The notes: a model not told the origin generated them from the letters alone. A stretch of 21,452 bases of DNA from DATAEK01 sp036258055 (GCA_036258055.1 DATAEK010000231.1:1-21452); one strand, 5' to 3'; numbered from the stretch's first letter, positions 7,553 through 15,311 are shown. Numbers and translations: made by a program.

Positions 7553-9055
7553 TCAAGGATTGCCCAACCCTGCCGCGACGCTGGTTGCGGGCTCGATGAT
7601 GGCGAGTGAGGCAAGCGTAACCACGGCGATGCCGACGAGCGCGGCGGACGTGACGTCGGACGCACCGCCGAGGGCCACCGCGGTTCCAAGCAGGACGAGT
7701 GCGAGCAGCGTCTCGGCGATGGCGATCCATCGAAAGAGATGGGATCGGTGATCGGCGAGCATCGAGGGATGGACGCGCGCCGTGAACAGCAGGTTCAGCC
7801 GAAGCGTCACGGCAGTCGTGGCGAGCGCCAGAACTGCGAAGAAGATCCAACGCGCGTAAGGCTGATCGATCCAGCGTCGAACGATCCACGCCAGGATGGG
7901 CGCGGTTGCATCGAGCCCCGCCACGCTCGCCTGGTGGAACGACCACCACCACACGCCTCGCGAGTTGTCCCAGGCCAACGGTGTTGACCTGGTCCCGGAG
8001 GCCCGCAGTGGCGTCAGCGAACGCAGTTCCTCGAGGAGCGCCGCCGCCCCCTGGTACCGATCCTCGGGAAGTCCACGCATGCAGCGGCGGGCCACGCGGT
8101 CGAGCCCCGCGAGTGGCAGCGGCCGGCTCAGCGACCCGGCACGTCCTTCCATCAGTTCCGTCATCCGCGCGAGGATGGATCCTGGATCCGCGCCGAAGGG
8201 ATGCTCGCCGGTCGCCAGCTCCCACGCCACGACGCCGAAGGCGAAGATGTCGCTGCGGGCATCGCCACGCGCCCCTCGCAGTTGTTCCGGGGCCATGTAC
8301 CCCGGCGTGCCCAGCGCCACGCCCGCTTCGGTCAGCCGCGTGACCGACGGCACGTCTCCGCTGCTCTCCCACCGGGCCAGACCGAAATCCAGAATCTTGA
8401 TCTGCCCGTCGTCGCGTCGAATGACGTTTTCGGGCTTGAGATCGCGGTGGACGATGCCGTGGGCGTGGGCGGCCTCGAGCGCGGACGCGATATCGAGGAG
8501 CGTCTGCCGTAGACGATCGGGTGGAAGCGGTCCGTCGCCGAGCTCCTCACGGAGCGTGCGGCCGCGAACGAGCTCGGCGGCGATGTACAGCTCGCCATCG
8601 AGTTCCTCGAGTGCGTAGACGGTCGCGATGTTCGGATGCGACAGGGCCGCCGCGGCCCGCGCTTCGCGGGTGAGTCGTTCGCGGCGAGTGGCGTCGCGCG
8701 TGTACTCGGGGGTCAGCGCTTTCAGCGCCACCATCCGGCCGAGGCGCTGATCCTCGGCGGCGTAGACGACGCCCATTCCGCCACGGCCGATCTCTTCGAC
8801 GACCCGGTACGGTCCCAGCTGACGTCCCGCGAGCGACACCCCGTCGTCCAGAATCAGCTCGGGTGCGACGCCCCACGCAGGCGTCTCGAGGAACTTCCCG
8901 GAGCGATTGTGGGTGTCGAGCAGCGAACGCACTTCTCTGACGAGATCGGGATCGGTCGCCGAAGCGGACTCGAGCGTGCGCTCGCGCTCGGACGGGTCCT
9001 GTTCGAGAACGATGTGAAAGAGATCGTTGATCTGGCGCCAGCGCGATGGATTCAC
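7553..9055 (-). CDS. Membrane-anchored Pkn-type Ser/Thr protein kinase
   Basis: A 500-residue protein. Residues 1-60 are a helical N-terminus common to acidobacterial kinases (RWRQINDLFHIVLEQDPSERE). The kinase domain (about 83-345) has the glycine loop IGRGGMGVVYAA, Lys112 in VALKAL, Glu131, the catalytic HRDLKPEN with Asp205, DFG at 223-225 and the activation segment ending GTPGYMAPEQ. About three hydrophobic helices follow (402-424, 442-462, 470-490) with only short loops, so there is no obvious extracytoplasmic sensor. The GTG start overlaps the stop of the ECF sigma gene by four bases (GTGA). That coupling suggests the kinase and sigma factor act together. It is the last gene of its operon, and the heptamer array begins just after the stop. 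Confidence 0.92.
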   Translation of the reverse strand: MNPSRWRQINDLFHIVLEQDPSERERTLESASATDPDLVREVRSLLDTHNRSGKFLETPAWGVAPELILDDGVSLAGRQLGPYRVVEEIGRGGMGVVYAAEDQRLGRMVALKALTPEYTRDATRRERLTREARAAAALSHPNIATVYALEELDGELYIAAELVRGRTLREELGDGPLPPDRLRQTLLDIASALEAAHAHGIVHRDLKPENVIRRDDGQIKILDFGLARWESSGDVPSVTRLTEAGVALGTPGYMAPEQLRGARGDARSDIFAFGVVAWELATGEHPFGADPGSILARMTELMEGRAGSLSRPLPLAGLDRVARRCMRGLPEDRYQGAAALLEELRSLTPLRASGTRSTPLAWDNSRGVWWWSFHQASVAGLDATAPILAWIVRRWIDQPYARWIFFAVLALATTAVTLRLNLLFTARVHPSMLADHRSHLFRWIAIAETLLALVLLGTAVALGGASDVTSAALVGIAVVTLASLAIIEPATSVAAGLGNP

Positions 9056-9582
9056 GCGGAGGAGCTTCCCTCGAGCTCGCGCGCGAGCCAGGCACGGGCT
9101 ACGATCCAGTGGCGCTTCACGGTGGCAGGGGAGATCCCCATCGCCTCGGCGGTCTCTTCGACGGTGAGGCCGCCGAAGAAGCGCAGCTCCACGAGCCGCG
9201 CCTGATCGGGGTCCAGCGCGGCCAGACGCTCGAGCGCCTCGTCGAGCGCGACAAAATCGAACGACCGTTCGCCGCCGGCGACGAGCGCTTCGTCGAGCGT
9301 CACGCGCGGCTGTGCACCGCCGCGCTTCTGCGCGCCGCGGGCGCGTGCACGCTCGATCAGGATCTGACGCATGGAGTGCGCGGCGATTGCGCAGAAGTGC
9401 GCGCGGTTCTGCCAGCGGCCCGGCTTGTCTTTCATCAGCCGGAGGTAGGCTTCGTGGACGAGCGCCGTCGGCTGGAGTGTCTGACCCGGACGTTCTCGGC
9501 GAAGGTAGCTCGCCGCGAGCCGCCGCAGTTCCTGATAGACGATCGGCAGCAGGGATTCCAGGGACTGCCGATCGTCGGCCAT
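9052..9582 (-). CDS. ECF-type RNA polymerase sigma factor, kinase-linked group
   Basis: A 176-residue sigma factor with region 2 (about 15-95; QELRRLAASYLRRE, PTALVHEAYLRL, FCAIAAHSMRQILIERAR) and region 4 (about 115-172; AALDPDQARLVELRFFGGLTVEETAEAMGISPATVKRHW). It belongs to the group with ALVHEAYLRL in region 2.2, common in Acidobacteria and Planctomycetes. Where classical ECF factors carry Asp residues (compare DDLVQD in the second sigma factor here) this protein has Thr39-Ala. No anti-sigma gene is adjacent; a Ser/Thr kinase gene overlaps its end instead. The start is set at the ATG at 9582, which shares a base with the cyclophilin stop (TGATG). A TTG three bases earlier is possible but unneeded. 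Confidence 0.9.
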   Translation of the reverse strand: MADDRQSLESLLPIVYQELRRLAASYLRRERPGQTLQPTALVHEAYLRLMKDKPGRWQNRAHFCAIAAHSMRQILIERARARGAQKRGGAQPRVTLDEALVAGGERSFDFVALDEALERLAALDPDQARLVELRFFGGLTVEETAEAMGISPATVKRHWIVARAWLARELEGSSSA

Positions 9583-10103
9583 CAACCCACTCGCTCGATG
9601 GTGACCTTGTTCATGACGACGGGTTTCACCGGGCGATCCTGGCGGCCTGTCGGCACGGCGCCGATGCGGCGCACGACGTCGAGTCCCTCGACCACCTCAC
9701 CGAACACGGAGTGGCGTCGATCGAGGTGCGGGGTCGGTCCGAGCGTGATGAAGAACTGGCTACCGTTGGTGTTCGGACCCGAATTGGCCATCGAGAGGAT
9801 GCCGGCCCGGTCGTGGCGGAGCGACGGATGAAACTCGTCGGCGAACGTGTAACCTGGACCGCCGGTGCCCTGGCCGAGCGGATCGCCGCCCTGAATCATG
9901 AAGCCGTTGATGACCCGATGGAAGATCACGCCATCGTAGTACGGCCCCTTCTTCTTTTCGCCGGTCGCGGGGTCCTTCCATTCCTTCGAGCCGTCTACCA
10001 GCCCGACGAAATTGGCGACGGTTTTCGGCGCCTCCTTGTCGAACAAACGTATCGTGAACGAGCCTTCGGTGGTGTCGAATCGAGCGTAGGTGCCTGGTTC
10101 CAT
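9582..10103 (-). CDS. Cyclophilin-type peptidyl-prolyl cis-trans isomerase
   Basis: A 173-residue protein without signal peptide, so cytosolic. It has the cyclophilin core: TTEGSFTIRLFDKEAPKTVANFVGL, the active-site segment FHRVINGFMIQGGDP (catalytic Arg in FHRV) and MANSGPNTNGSQFFITLGPTPHLD, ending VFGEVVEGLDVV. It catalyses proline isomerisation in protein folding. An acidobacteria-like insertion (KEWKDPATGEKKKGPYYDG, about 40-58) replaces the short loop before the active site. AAGGAG lies just upstream of the ATG, and a perfect TATAAT is 55 bases upstream. It is the first gene of the cyclophilin-sigma-kinase operon and is coupled to the sigma gene through TGATG. Confidence 0.93.
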   Translation of the reverse strand: MEPGTYARFDTTEGSFTIRLFDKEAPKTVANFVGLVDGSKEWKDPATGEKKKGPYYDGVIFHRVINGFMIQGGDPLGQGTGGPGYTFADEFHPSLRHDRAGILSMANSGPNTNGSQFFITLGPTPHLDRRHSVFGEVVEGLDVVRRIGAVPTGRQDRPVKPVVMNKVTIERVG

Positions 10104-10157
10104 ATGCTCCTTGGCGACCGGCGCAGGCCAGATAGCCGGCCGTCGCAGCGAATCCGG

Positions 10158-10163
10158 ATTATA
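10158..10163 (-). promoter_or_regulatory. -10 box (TATAAT) of the cyclophilin-sigma-kinase operon
   Basis: A perfect TATAAT on the minus strand gives a predicted leader of about 45-50 bases before the ATG at 10103. A T-rich TTTTGTTGG lies just upstream; the -35 is weak. It lies in the region shared with the divergent BlaI-like gene but is about 75 bases from the dyads there. Confidence 0.5.
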
Positions 10164-10236
10164 GCCAACAAAACCGCTTCGGCCATCGTCTAACGCACCA
10201 TGATGCCGAGCGTGCTGGCTGGCGCCGGACCCTTCG

Positions 10237-10273
10237 TACGAAGTTCTTCGTTGACAATACGAAGACGTTCGTA
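10237..10273 (+). promoter_or_regulatory. Two tandem BlaI-type operator dyads
   Basis: TACGAAGTTCTTCGTT (10237-10252) and TACGAAGACGTTCGTA (10258-10273) are related 16-base dyads with centres 21 bp apart, two helical turns. The second has perfect 6-base arms. A further copy of the arm (CTTCGT, 10232-10237) makes a perfect 12-base palindrome with the first. They span a TTGACA (10251-10256) and lie about 60-95 bases upstream of the BlaI-like start. This is the arrangement expected for autoregulation by a dimeric winged-helix repressor. Operator identity is inferred from position and symmetry. Confidence 0.6.
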
Positions 10274-10277
10274 CAAA
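10251..10277 (+). promoter_or_regulatory. Probable blaI-blaR1-like promoter
   Basis: TTGACA (10251-10256) is a perfect -35. TACAAA (10272-10277) is the best -10 but leaves only 15 bases of spacer. The spacer and -10 are covered by the second dyad, so bound repressor would block polymerase. The leader would be about 50 bases. Confidence 0.45.
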
Positions 10278-10332
10278 GTGCGGGGGTCAGGCCGGCGCGG
10301 CAGTCGCGGCGCGGTCCAATCCGGGAGCCATC

Positions 10333-10755
10333 ATGTCGAAACCCTCTGTTCCACGCCCCACTGACGCGGAGTTGGGCATCCTGCGCGTGCTGTGGGAGCG
10401 CGGGCCCAGCACCGTCCGGCAGGTGCACGAGGTGTTGTCGCGCGACCGGCCCACCGCGTACACGACAGCGCTGAAGATGCTCCAGATCATGACGGAGAAG
10501 GGTCTCGTCCGTCGTGACGAGACGGACCGATCGCACGTGTATCACGCGCGGCTCACGGAAGATCAGACGCAACGCCAGCTCGTCCGGGATTTGCTGGATC
10601 GCGCCTTCGGCGGGTCGTCATCGAAGCTCGTCATGCAGGCGCTCGCCACGAAGCGCGCTTCGGCGGAGGAGTTGGGGGAGATCCGCCGGCTCCTCGATGC
10701 GCGCCGCGACCAGGACAAAGAGAATCGCAGGGAGGTTCGCGATGACCGCGAGTGA
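10333..10755 (+). CDS. BlaI/MecI/CopY-family transcriptional repressor
   Basis: A 140-residue protein with the N-terminal winged helix of the family (PTDAELGILRVLWERGPSTVRQVHEVL, then TAYTTALKMLQIMTEKGLVRRD and the wing SHVYHARL) and a C-terminal dimerisation helix pair (QTQRQLVRDLLDRAFGGSSSKLVMQAL). Family members bind dyad operators as dimers and are released when a partner M56 protease cleaves them. The ATG has GGAG 5 bases upstream. The stop lies inside the next gene, overlapping by 14 bases. Two 21-bp-spaced dyads upstream suggest autoregulation. The C-terminal tail (RRDQDKENRREVRDDRE) is unusually charged. Nothing links it to beta-lactams beyond family membership. Confidence 0.9.
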   Translation: MSKPSVPRPTDAELGILRVLWERGPSTVRQVHEVLSRDRPTAYTTALKMLQIMTEKGLVRRDETDRSHVYHARLTEDQTQRQLVRDLLDRAFGGSSSKLVMQALATKRASAEELGEIRRLLDARRDQDKENRREVRDDRE

Positions 10756-13582
10756 TCTGCTCCATCAGCCGGTTGCGCAGGCGATCGCGTGGGCGCTGCT
10801 GCAGTTCGTCTGGCAGGGGGCGCTCATCGGCGTGATCTGTGCGGTCGCGTTCGCCGCCTTGCGCCGCAGCGCCGCCGACGTCCGTTACGTCGTGGGCGCC
10901 ATCGGGTTGACGCTGATGCTGACGCTGCCGGCCGTCACGGCCTTGCAGACTTGGCGGTCCGCGAATCGCGGCACGCCGGCCCGGACTGAGGCGATCACCT
11001 CGCCGTCCATCGAAGTACCCGAGAAACGACAGGTCCTGCCAACCGTGCAGCGCTCGCCGATGGTCGATGGATCCGGCACCGCAACCGTAGGGGAGGATCG
11101 TGTCTCCGGCCCGCAACCGCGCCCGGTCGTTGAACCCTGGCTGCCGTTCATGCTGGCGGTCTGGCTTGCCGGTGTTGCCGTGTTGTCGCTTCGACTGGTG
11201 TCGAGCTGGTTCTGGGTTCAGGGGATGAAGCGGCATCGCGCCGTTCCCGCCGTCGCGCGATGGCAGGAGATGGCGACACGGCTGTGCCGCAGTCTCCACA
11301 TCACGCGATCCGTTCAACTGCTCGAGTCGGCCGGCGTCGAGGTGCCGACGGTGATCGGATGGCTGAAACCGGTCGTGCTGTTGCCGACGAGCGCCGTCGC
11401 CGGTCTTGCGCCGCAGCAGCTCGAAGCCATCCTCGCGCACGAGCTCGCCCACATCCGAAGACACGATTACCTGGTCAATCTGCTGCAGACCCTGGTCGAG
11501 ACGCTGCTCTTCTATCATCCTGCGGTGTGGTGGCTGTCGCGGCGGGTGCGGATCGAGCGCGAGAACTGCTGCGACGACATCGCGGTCAGCCTCTGCGGCG
11601 ATCCCTACACCTACGCGCAGGCTCTCGCGAGCCTGGAGGAGCTGCGTGGCGGCGCGCGTCACTTTGCGCTCGCGGCATCGGGAGGCTCGCTCCTTCAACG
11701 CGTTCGAAGGCTCCTCGGCGTGCCGCATGCCGGGTCCGAGCCGGCCTGGTTCGCCGGGGCGGCGATGCTGTTGATGGCCGCGATTGCCGCTGCGGTCGTC
11801 GGCCAGGACATCGTTGCGTCCGGACAATCGCCCGACGCGCGGCATCGGGCGGCTGAAGCGGCCGCCGCCGTCGCGGCATCATCGGATCGTCAGCGTGCCG
11901 TGATGGCCGCTGAACAGGCCAAGGCTTTGGCGGCAGCGGAGGCCGCGCAGCACGCACAGCAGCAGGCGATGGCGGCCGCACTCGCAGACGCCGATCAAGC
12001 GTTGTCAGCGCACGAGGCCGCGCGTCAGATGGCCGTCACGGCAGCCACCAACGGTGATCTGTTCGCCGAACAGGCAAGGGCACTGGCCGAGGCCGATGCA
12101 AAGCTCGCCGAGCACGCCAAAGTGCTGGCCGAGTCGAGTGACGTGCTGGCCACGCTTCCCCTCGAGTTGGAAAAAGCGCAAGCCGCCCTCGCCGCGTTGC
12201 CGGACATCGGCCCGATGACCGCCGCCGCCGGCGAGCTTCTGAGCCAGACAGAGCCGGCGTTCGCGGCGCTCGCGAAAGCCAGCGAGGCGCTCGCCGCGAC
12301 CGGCGGGAGCGGTTCCGCTCAGCGCAAAGGCAGGAGCAGCGGCAACTTCAGTTGGTCGAACGGTCGCGACAAGCTCGAGGTCAAGTACGAAGGGGACATC
12401 GAGTTCACCGACGACGACACCGACGTGAAGTCGATGTCTCCCGACGGTTATCTGCGGATCAAGGACGGAAGCGTTCCTGGCGGCCGGACGATCGAGTTCA
12501 GCGCTGATGCGTCCGGCAATGTCCAGCGCCGGTTCTGGGTGGGATCGACGGAGAAGCAATTCGATCCCGAGGGCCGTCAATGGCTCGCGCAAGCGCTGCC
12601 GCGCTTCATCCGCCAGACAGGCATCGGCGCCAAGGGACGCGTCGCCCGCATCCTCAAAGCCAAGGGTCCGTCGGGCGTCCTGGCCGAGATCTCCCTCATC
12701 GAAGGCAGCTGGGCCAAGCGGGTCTACTTTACCGAGCTCCTGAATAGCGGCACGCTCGATTCGCCGGCCCTGCGACAGACGGTGGCGCAGGCAGGTCGCG
12801 AGCTCGACTCCGACTTCGAGCGCGCGTCCCTGTTGATCGACAGCGCCGATCGGTTCCTGGGCGGCGACGAGGCGATCCGTCAGGCGTATTTCGATGCGGC
12901 GCGCGGCATCAAGTCCGACTTCGAGATGCATCGTGTGTACGCGTCGGCGTTGAAGCGCGGCCGCGTCAGCCCCGCCATCCTCGCCAGCATCCTCGACGCG
13001 AGCACTGCGATTGATTCCGACTTCGAGGAGGCATCGTTCCTCGTCCAGGTCGCGCAGCTTCAGCCCCTCGACAACACGACGCGCGGTCCGTTCTTCGCAG
13101 CGCTCAAGACCGTGTCGAGCGATTTCGAGCATCATCGTGTGTTGACCGCGCTCGGGCAGCAGCCGGACCTCGGTGCGGAAACCACGAAGATGATGCTCGA
13201 ATCGGCGGCCACGATTGGATCCGACTTCGAGATCGCGTCGTTCCTGGTCGACCTCGCGAAGCGCCGCAACGTGGACGGCGACCTGCGTCAGCCGTTTTTC
13301 AGCGCGGCCGGGAGCATCGACTCGGCGTTCGAACGAGGACGCGTCCTGAAAACGGTCGCGGCCCGTTCCGATCTGCCGGGCGAATCCCTTCTCGACGTGT
13401 TGCGGTCGGTGAAGACGATGAACGGAAACTTCGAAGCGTCGCAGGTGCTGATAGAAGTGGCCCGGACGCACACTCTGACCGGCCAGGCCAGAGAGCTCTA
13501 CGTGGACGCCGCGGAGCGGCTTGGCGACTTCGAGCAGGGCCAGGTCATGACCGCGCTCGTGAAGAACGAACGCCGCAAATAG
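10742..13582 (+). CDS. BlaR1-like M56 membrane metallopeptidase with coiled-coil and SDFE-repeat C-terminus
   Basis: A 946-residue protein. The N-terminal part is a BlaR1/MecR1-type M56 protease: helices near 12-39, 46-68 and 134-154, HELAH at 233-237 (zinc ligands and Glu234), then RIERENCCDD with Glu274 as likely third ligand, and a helix at about 336-358. Next is an Ala/Gln-rich helical, probably coiled-coil stretch (about 361-520), then a beta-rich segment (about 535-680; DIEFTDDDTDVKSMSPDGYL). Last come eight repeats of about 34 residues, each opened by SDFE or a variant at 690, 725, 759, 793, 827, 861, 895 and 928. No penicillin-binding sensor domain is visible. The ATG at 10742 follows GGAGG and overlaps the repressor gene by 14 bases. 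Presumably it senses an unknown periplasmic signal and cleaves the repressor. Confidence 0.88.
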   Translation: MTASDLLHQPVAQAIAWALLQFVWQGALIGVICAVAFAALRRSAADVRYVVGAIGLTLMLTLPAVTALQTWRSANRGTPARTEAITSPSIEVPEKRQVLPTVQRSPMVDGSGTATVGEDRVSGPQPRPVVEPWLPFMLAVWLAGVAVLSLRLVSSWFWVQGMKRHRAVPAVARWQEMATRLCRSLHITRSVQLLESAGVEVPTVIGWLKPVVLLPTSAVAGLAPQQLEAILAHELAHIRRHDYLVNLLQTLVETLLFYHPAVWWLSRRVRIERENCCDDIAVSLCGDPYTYAQALASLEELRGGARHFALAASGGSLLQRVRRLLGVPHAGSEPAWFAGAAMLLMAAIAAAVVGQDIVASGQSPDARHRAAEAAAAVAASSDRQRAVMAAEQAKALAAAEAAQHAQQQAMAAALADADQALSAHEAARQMAVTAATNGDLFAEQARALAEADAKLAEHAKVLAESSDVLATLPLELEKAQAALAALPDIGPMTAAAGELLSQTEPAFAALAKASEALAATGGSGSAQRKGRSSGNFSWSNGRDKLEVKYEGDIEFTDDDTDVKSMSPDGYLRIKDGSVPGGRTIEFSADASGNVQRRFWVGSTEKQFDPEGRQWLAQALPRFIRQTGIGAKGRVARILKAKGPSGVLAEISLIEGSWAKRVYFTELLNSGTLDSPALRQTVAQAGRELDSDFERASLLIDSADRFLGGDEAIRQAYFDAARGIKSDFEMHRVYASALKRGRVSPAILASILDASTAIDSDFEEASFLVQVAQLQPLDNTTRGPFFAALKTVSSDFEHHRVLTALGQQPDLGAETTKMMLESAATIGSDFEIASFLVDLAKRRNVDGDLRQPFFSAAGSIDSAFERGRVLKTVAARSDLPGESLLDVLRSVKTMNGNFEASQVLIEVARTHTLTGQARELYVDAAERLGDFEQGQVMTALVKNERRK

Positions 13583-13613
13583 AGTCCGGCTTCGGGTTCA
13601 TCTCCTGCCCCTT

Positions 13614-13667
13614 CGTCGCGCGCTCGTACGCGCGCGCGACGCGCAGCACGGTCGCCTCGTCGTAGAG
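13614..13667 (-). pseudogene. Probable amidase C-terminal relic
   Basis: The minus strand encodes LYDEATVLRVARAYERAT here. This closely resembles the conserved last helix of GatA-like amidase-signature enzymes (…GRPYDEATVLRVAHAYE…). Upstream residues (DGVLGMGTGR) are only vaguely like the expected DGLPVGMQLVGR. No catalytic Ser-cisSer-Lys core exists nearby. The remainder of the frame is antisense to the kinase and protease genes, so only a fragment of about 20-40 codons survives. Recognition is from memory of the family; a chance match is possible. Confidence 0.45.
13615..13640 (+). terminator. Strong GC hairpin after the M56 protease gene
   Basis: GTCGCGCGC (13615-13623) and GCGCGCGAC (13632-13640) are perfect 9-base arms around an 8-base loop, 33 bases after the protease stop. 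No U-tract follows, so intrinsic termination is uncertain. The arms lie within the amidase-like relic. Confidence 0.4.
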
Positions 13668-13717
13668 GCGCCCCGTCCCCATTCCCAGCACACCGTCGTG
13701 GCGTTGGGCTTTCCGGC

Positions 13718-13723
13718 TAGAAT
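13718..13723 (+). promoter_or_regulatory. Putative -10 box (TAGAAT) of the REC-PAS kinase gene
   Basis: TAGAATAAT occurs 31 bases before the ATG at 13755, in the only AT-rich patch of this 172-base gap. No good -35 is seen. The gene has no evident Shine-Dalgarno sequence. Confidence 0.35.
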
Positions 13724-13754
13724 AATCGACCAGTCTCCTGGTTTCCGCACCACG

Positions 13755-15311
13755 ATGGCCGCCGCCCAGCTGCTCGCGCTTCTCGTCGAAGACGATGATG
13801 CGTACGCAGCGATGCTTCAGGCGGATCTGGCTTCCTCGCCGTCGGCATCGGTGACGCTGCGCCGCGAGCGCACGCTCGCAGCCGCGCTTTCCGCGCTTCC
13901 AACCGCTCCGTTCGACGCCATCCTTCTCGACTTGGGGCTTCCCGACAGCTCGGGCTTCGAGACGCTGGCGCAGATGCAACGCGGCGCGGGCGAGCTGCCG
14001 ATCGTGGTTCTGACCTCTCGAGACGACGACCGCATGGCCATCGCCGCCGTGCAGGCAGGCGCGCAGGATTATCTGGTCAAGAGCAGCACTGATGCGCAGC
14101 TCCTCATGCGATCGCTGCGCTACGCCTGCGAGCGGGTTAGCTTTCGCAAGGAGTTGATCGAGCGCGAAGCCCGATTCCGGGCGCTCGTCGATCACAGCTA
14201 CGAAGCGGTCACCCTCGTCGATCCGAACTTCGTCGCCTTGTACAACAGCCGCGCGATCGCGACCGTAACCGGGTACCGGCCGGAGGAGCTCTACGGACGA
14301 CGGCTGGACACACTCGTTCACCCAGAAGACGTGAACCGGCTGGTTGCGCAGCTCGCGCGGTGCGTCAACAGACCCGGAGAGGCCATCCCGATTGAGTATC
14401 GCTTCCTTCACAAGGATGGATCGTGGCGATACGGCGAAGCCGTCATCGTCAACCGACTGGACGACCCGGCGGTCCGCGCCATCGTCGCCAACCATCGTGA
14501 CGTGACCCCGCGGAGGCTCGCCGAGCAGGCGCTCCGGACGAGCGAGGATCACCTGCGGCAGGCGCTGAAAATGGAAGCGGTGGGACGGCTTGCCGGAGGT
14601 GTCGCGCACGACTTCAACAACGTGCTGACCGCTATCTTCGGCTATGCCGATCTGCTGCTCGACCAGTTCGCCAAGGACGATCCGCGCCGGGGTGACGTCG
14701 AGGAAATCCGGCGGTCAGCGGAGCGGGCCGCGTCGCTGACCCGCCAGCTGCTCGCGTTCAGCCGGAAGCAGGTCCTGCAGCCTCGCGTGCTCGTGCTGAA
14801 CGACATCATCCTCAGCCTCGAGAAGCTGCTGGTGAGGCTCGTCGGCGACGAGATCGCGTTGACGATCGAGACCTCCTCCGATCTCTGGAAGGTGCGCGCG
14901 GATCCCGGCCAGATCGAGCAGGTGTTGATGAACCTCTGCGCCAACGCCCGTGACGCGATGCCCGAGGGGGGCCGGCTCGTGATCGCGACGTCGAACCGAC
15001 ACGTCAACCTCGAGCACACGAATGGACGGCCCGGCCTGACCGTGGGCGCGTACGTCGTGCTGAGCGTCGCCGATACGGGCACCGGGATGGCCGAGGACGT
15101 CCGGCAGGCGGTGTTCGAGCCCTTCTTCACGACGAAGGAACAGGGGAGAGGAACCGGGCTGGGCCTCGCGACGGTTTACGGCATCGTGAAGCAGAGTGGC
15201 GGTGGAATCTACGTCGATAGCGAGGAGGGCCGGGGCAGCCGTTTTACGCTCTACCTGCCGAAGGTGGACGAGGCTGAGGAGCGTACGGCTCCTCAGCCCG
15301 GTCCGCTTTAG
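13755..15311 (+). CDS. REC-PAS-HisKA-HATPase sensor kinase (NtrB-type core)
   Basis: A 518-residue soluble protein. An N-terminal receiver (about 6-122) has EDDD at 12-15, Asp59 in LLDLGLP and Lys109 in YLVKS. A PAS domain (about 138-258) contains LVDHSYEAVTLVD, VTGYRPEELYGRRL and ANHRDVTPRR. HisKA carries GGVAHDFNNVLTAIFGYADLLL with His285, the signature of NtrB-like kinases. HATPase_c has the N box NLCANARDAM (393-402), DTGTGM (440-445) and GTGLGLATVYGIV (466-478). A single receiver at the N-terminus suggests that phosphorylation by another kinase controls the core. The 13755 ATG is chosen because the receiver fold begins at once. Its stop overlaps the converging gene at TTAG. Confidence 0.9.
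   Translation: MAAAQLLALLVEDDDAYAAMLQADLASSPSASVTLRRERTLAAALSALPTAPFDAILLDLGLPDSSGFETLAQMQRGAGELPIVVLTSRDDDRMAIAAVQAGAQDYLVKSSTDAQLLMRSLRYACERVSFRKELIEREARFRALVDHSYEAVTLVDPNFVALYNSRAIATVTGYRPEELYGRRLDTLVHPEDVNRLVAQLARCVNRPGEAIPIEYRFLHKDGSWRYGEAVIVNRLDDPAVRAIVANHRDVTPRRLAEQALRTSEDHLRQALKMEAVGRLAGGVAHDFNNVLTAIFGYADLLLDQFAKDDPRRGDVEEIRRSAERAASLTRQLLAFSRKQVLQPRVLVLNDIILSLEKLLVRLVGDEIALTIETSSDLWKVRADPGQIEQVLMNLCANARDAMPEGGRLVIATSNRHVNLEHTNGRPGLTVGAYVVLSVADTGTGMAEDVRQAVFEPFFTTKEQGRGTGLGLATVYGIVKQSGGGIYVDSEEGRGSRFTLYLPKVDEAEERTAPQPGPL

Noticed and set aside
10631..11845. 404-codon minus-strand open frame
   Set aside because: It is covered by the BlaI and M56 genes, which have clear motifs; the antisense product has none.
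12005..13471. 488-codon open frame antisense to the M56 protease gene
   Set aside because: It mirrors the codon bias of the real gene. Its apparent repeats are the reverse complement of the SDFE repeats, and it has no start context.
10742..13582. Beta-lactam resistance sensor
   Set aside because: The gene pair looks like blaI-blaR1, but no penicillin-binding domain is present and no beta-lactamase gene lies nearby, so a resistance role is not supported.
3696..15311. One joint operon or island of all three histidine kinases
   Set aside because: The REC-PAS kinase at 13755 is on the other strand with its own promoter-like sequence, 6 kb from the other two, so no linkage is claimed.
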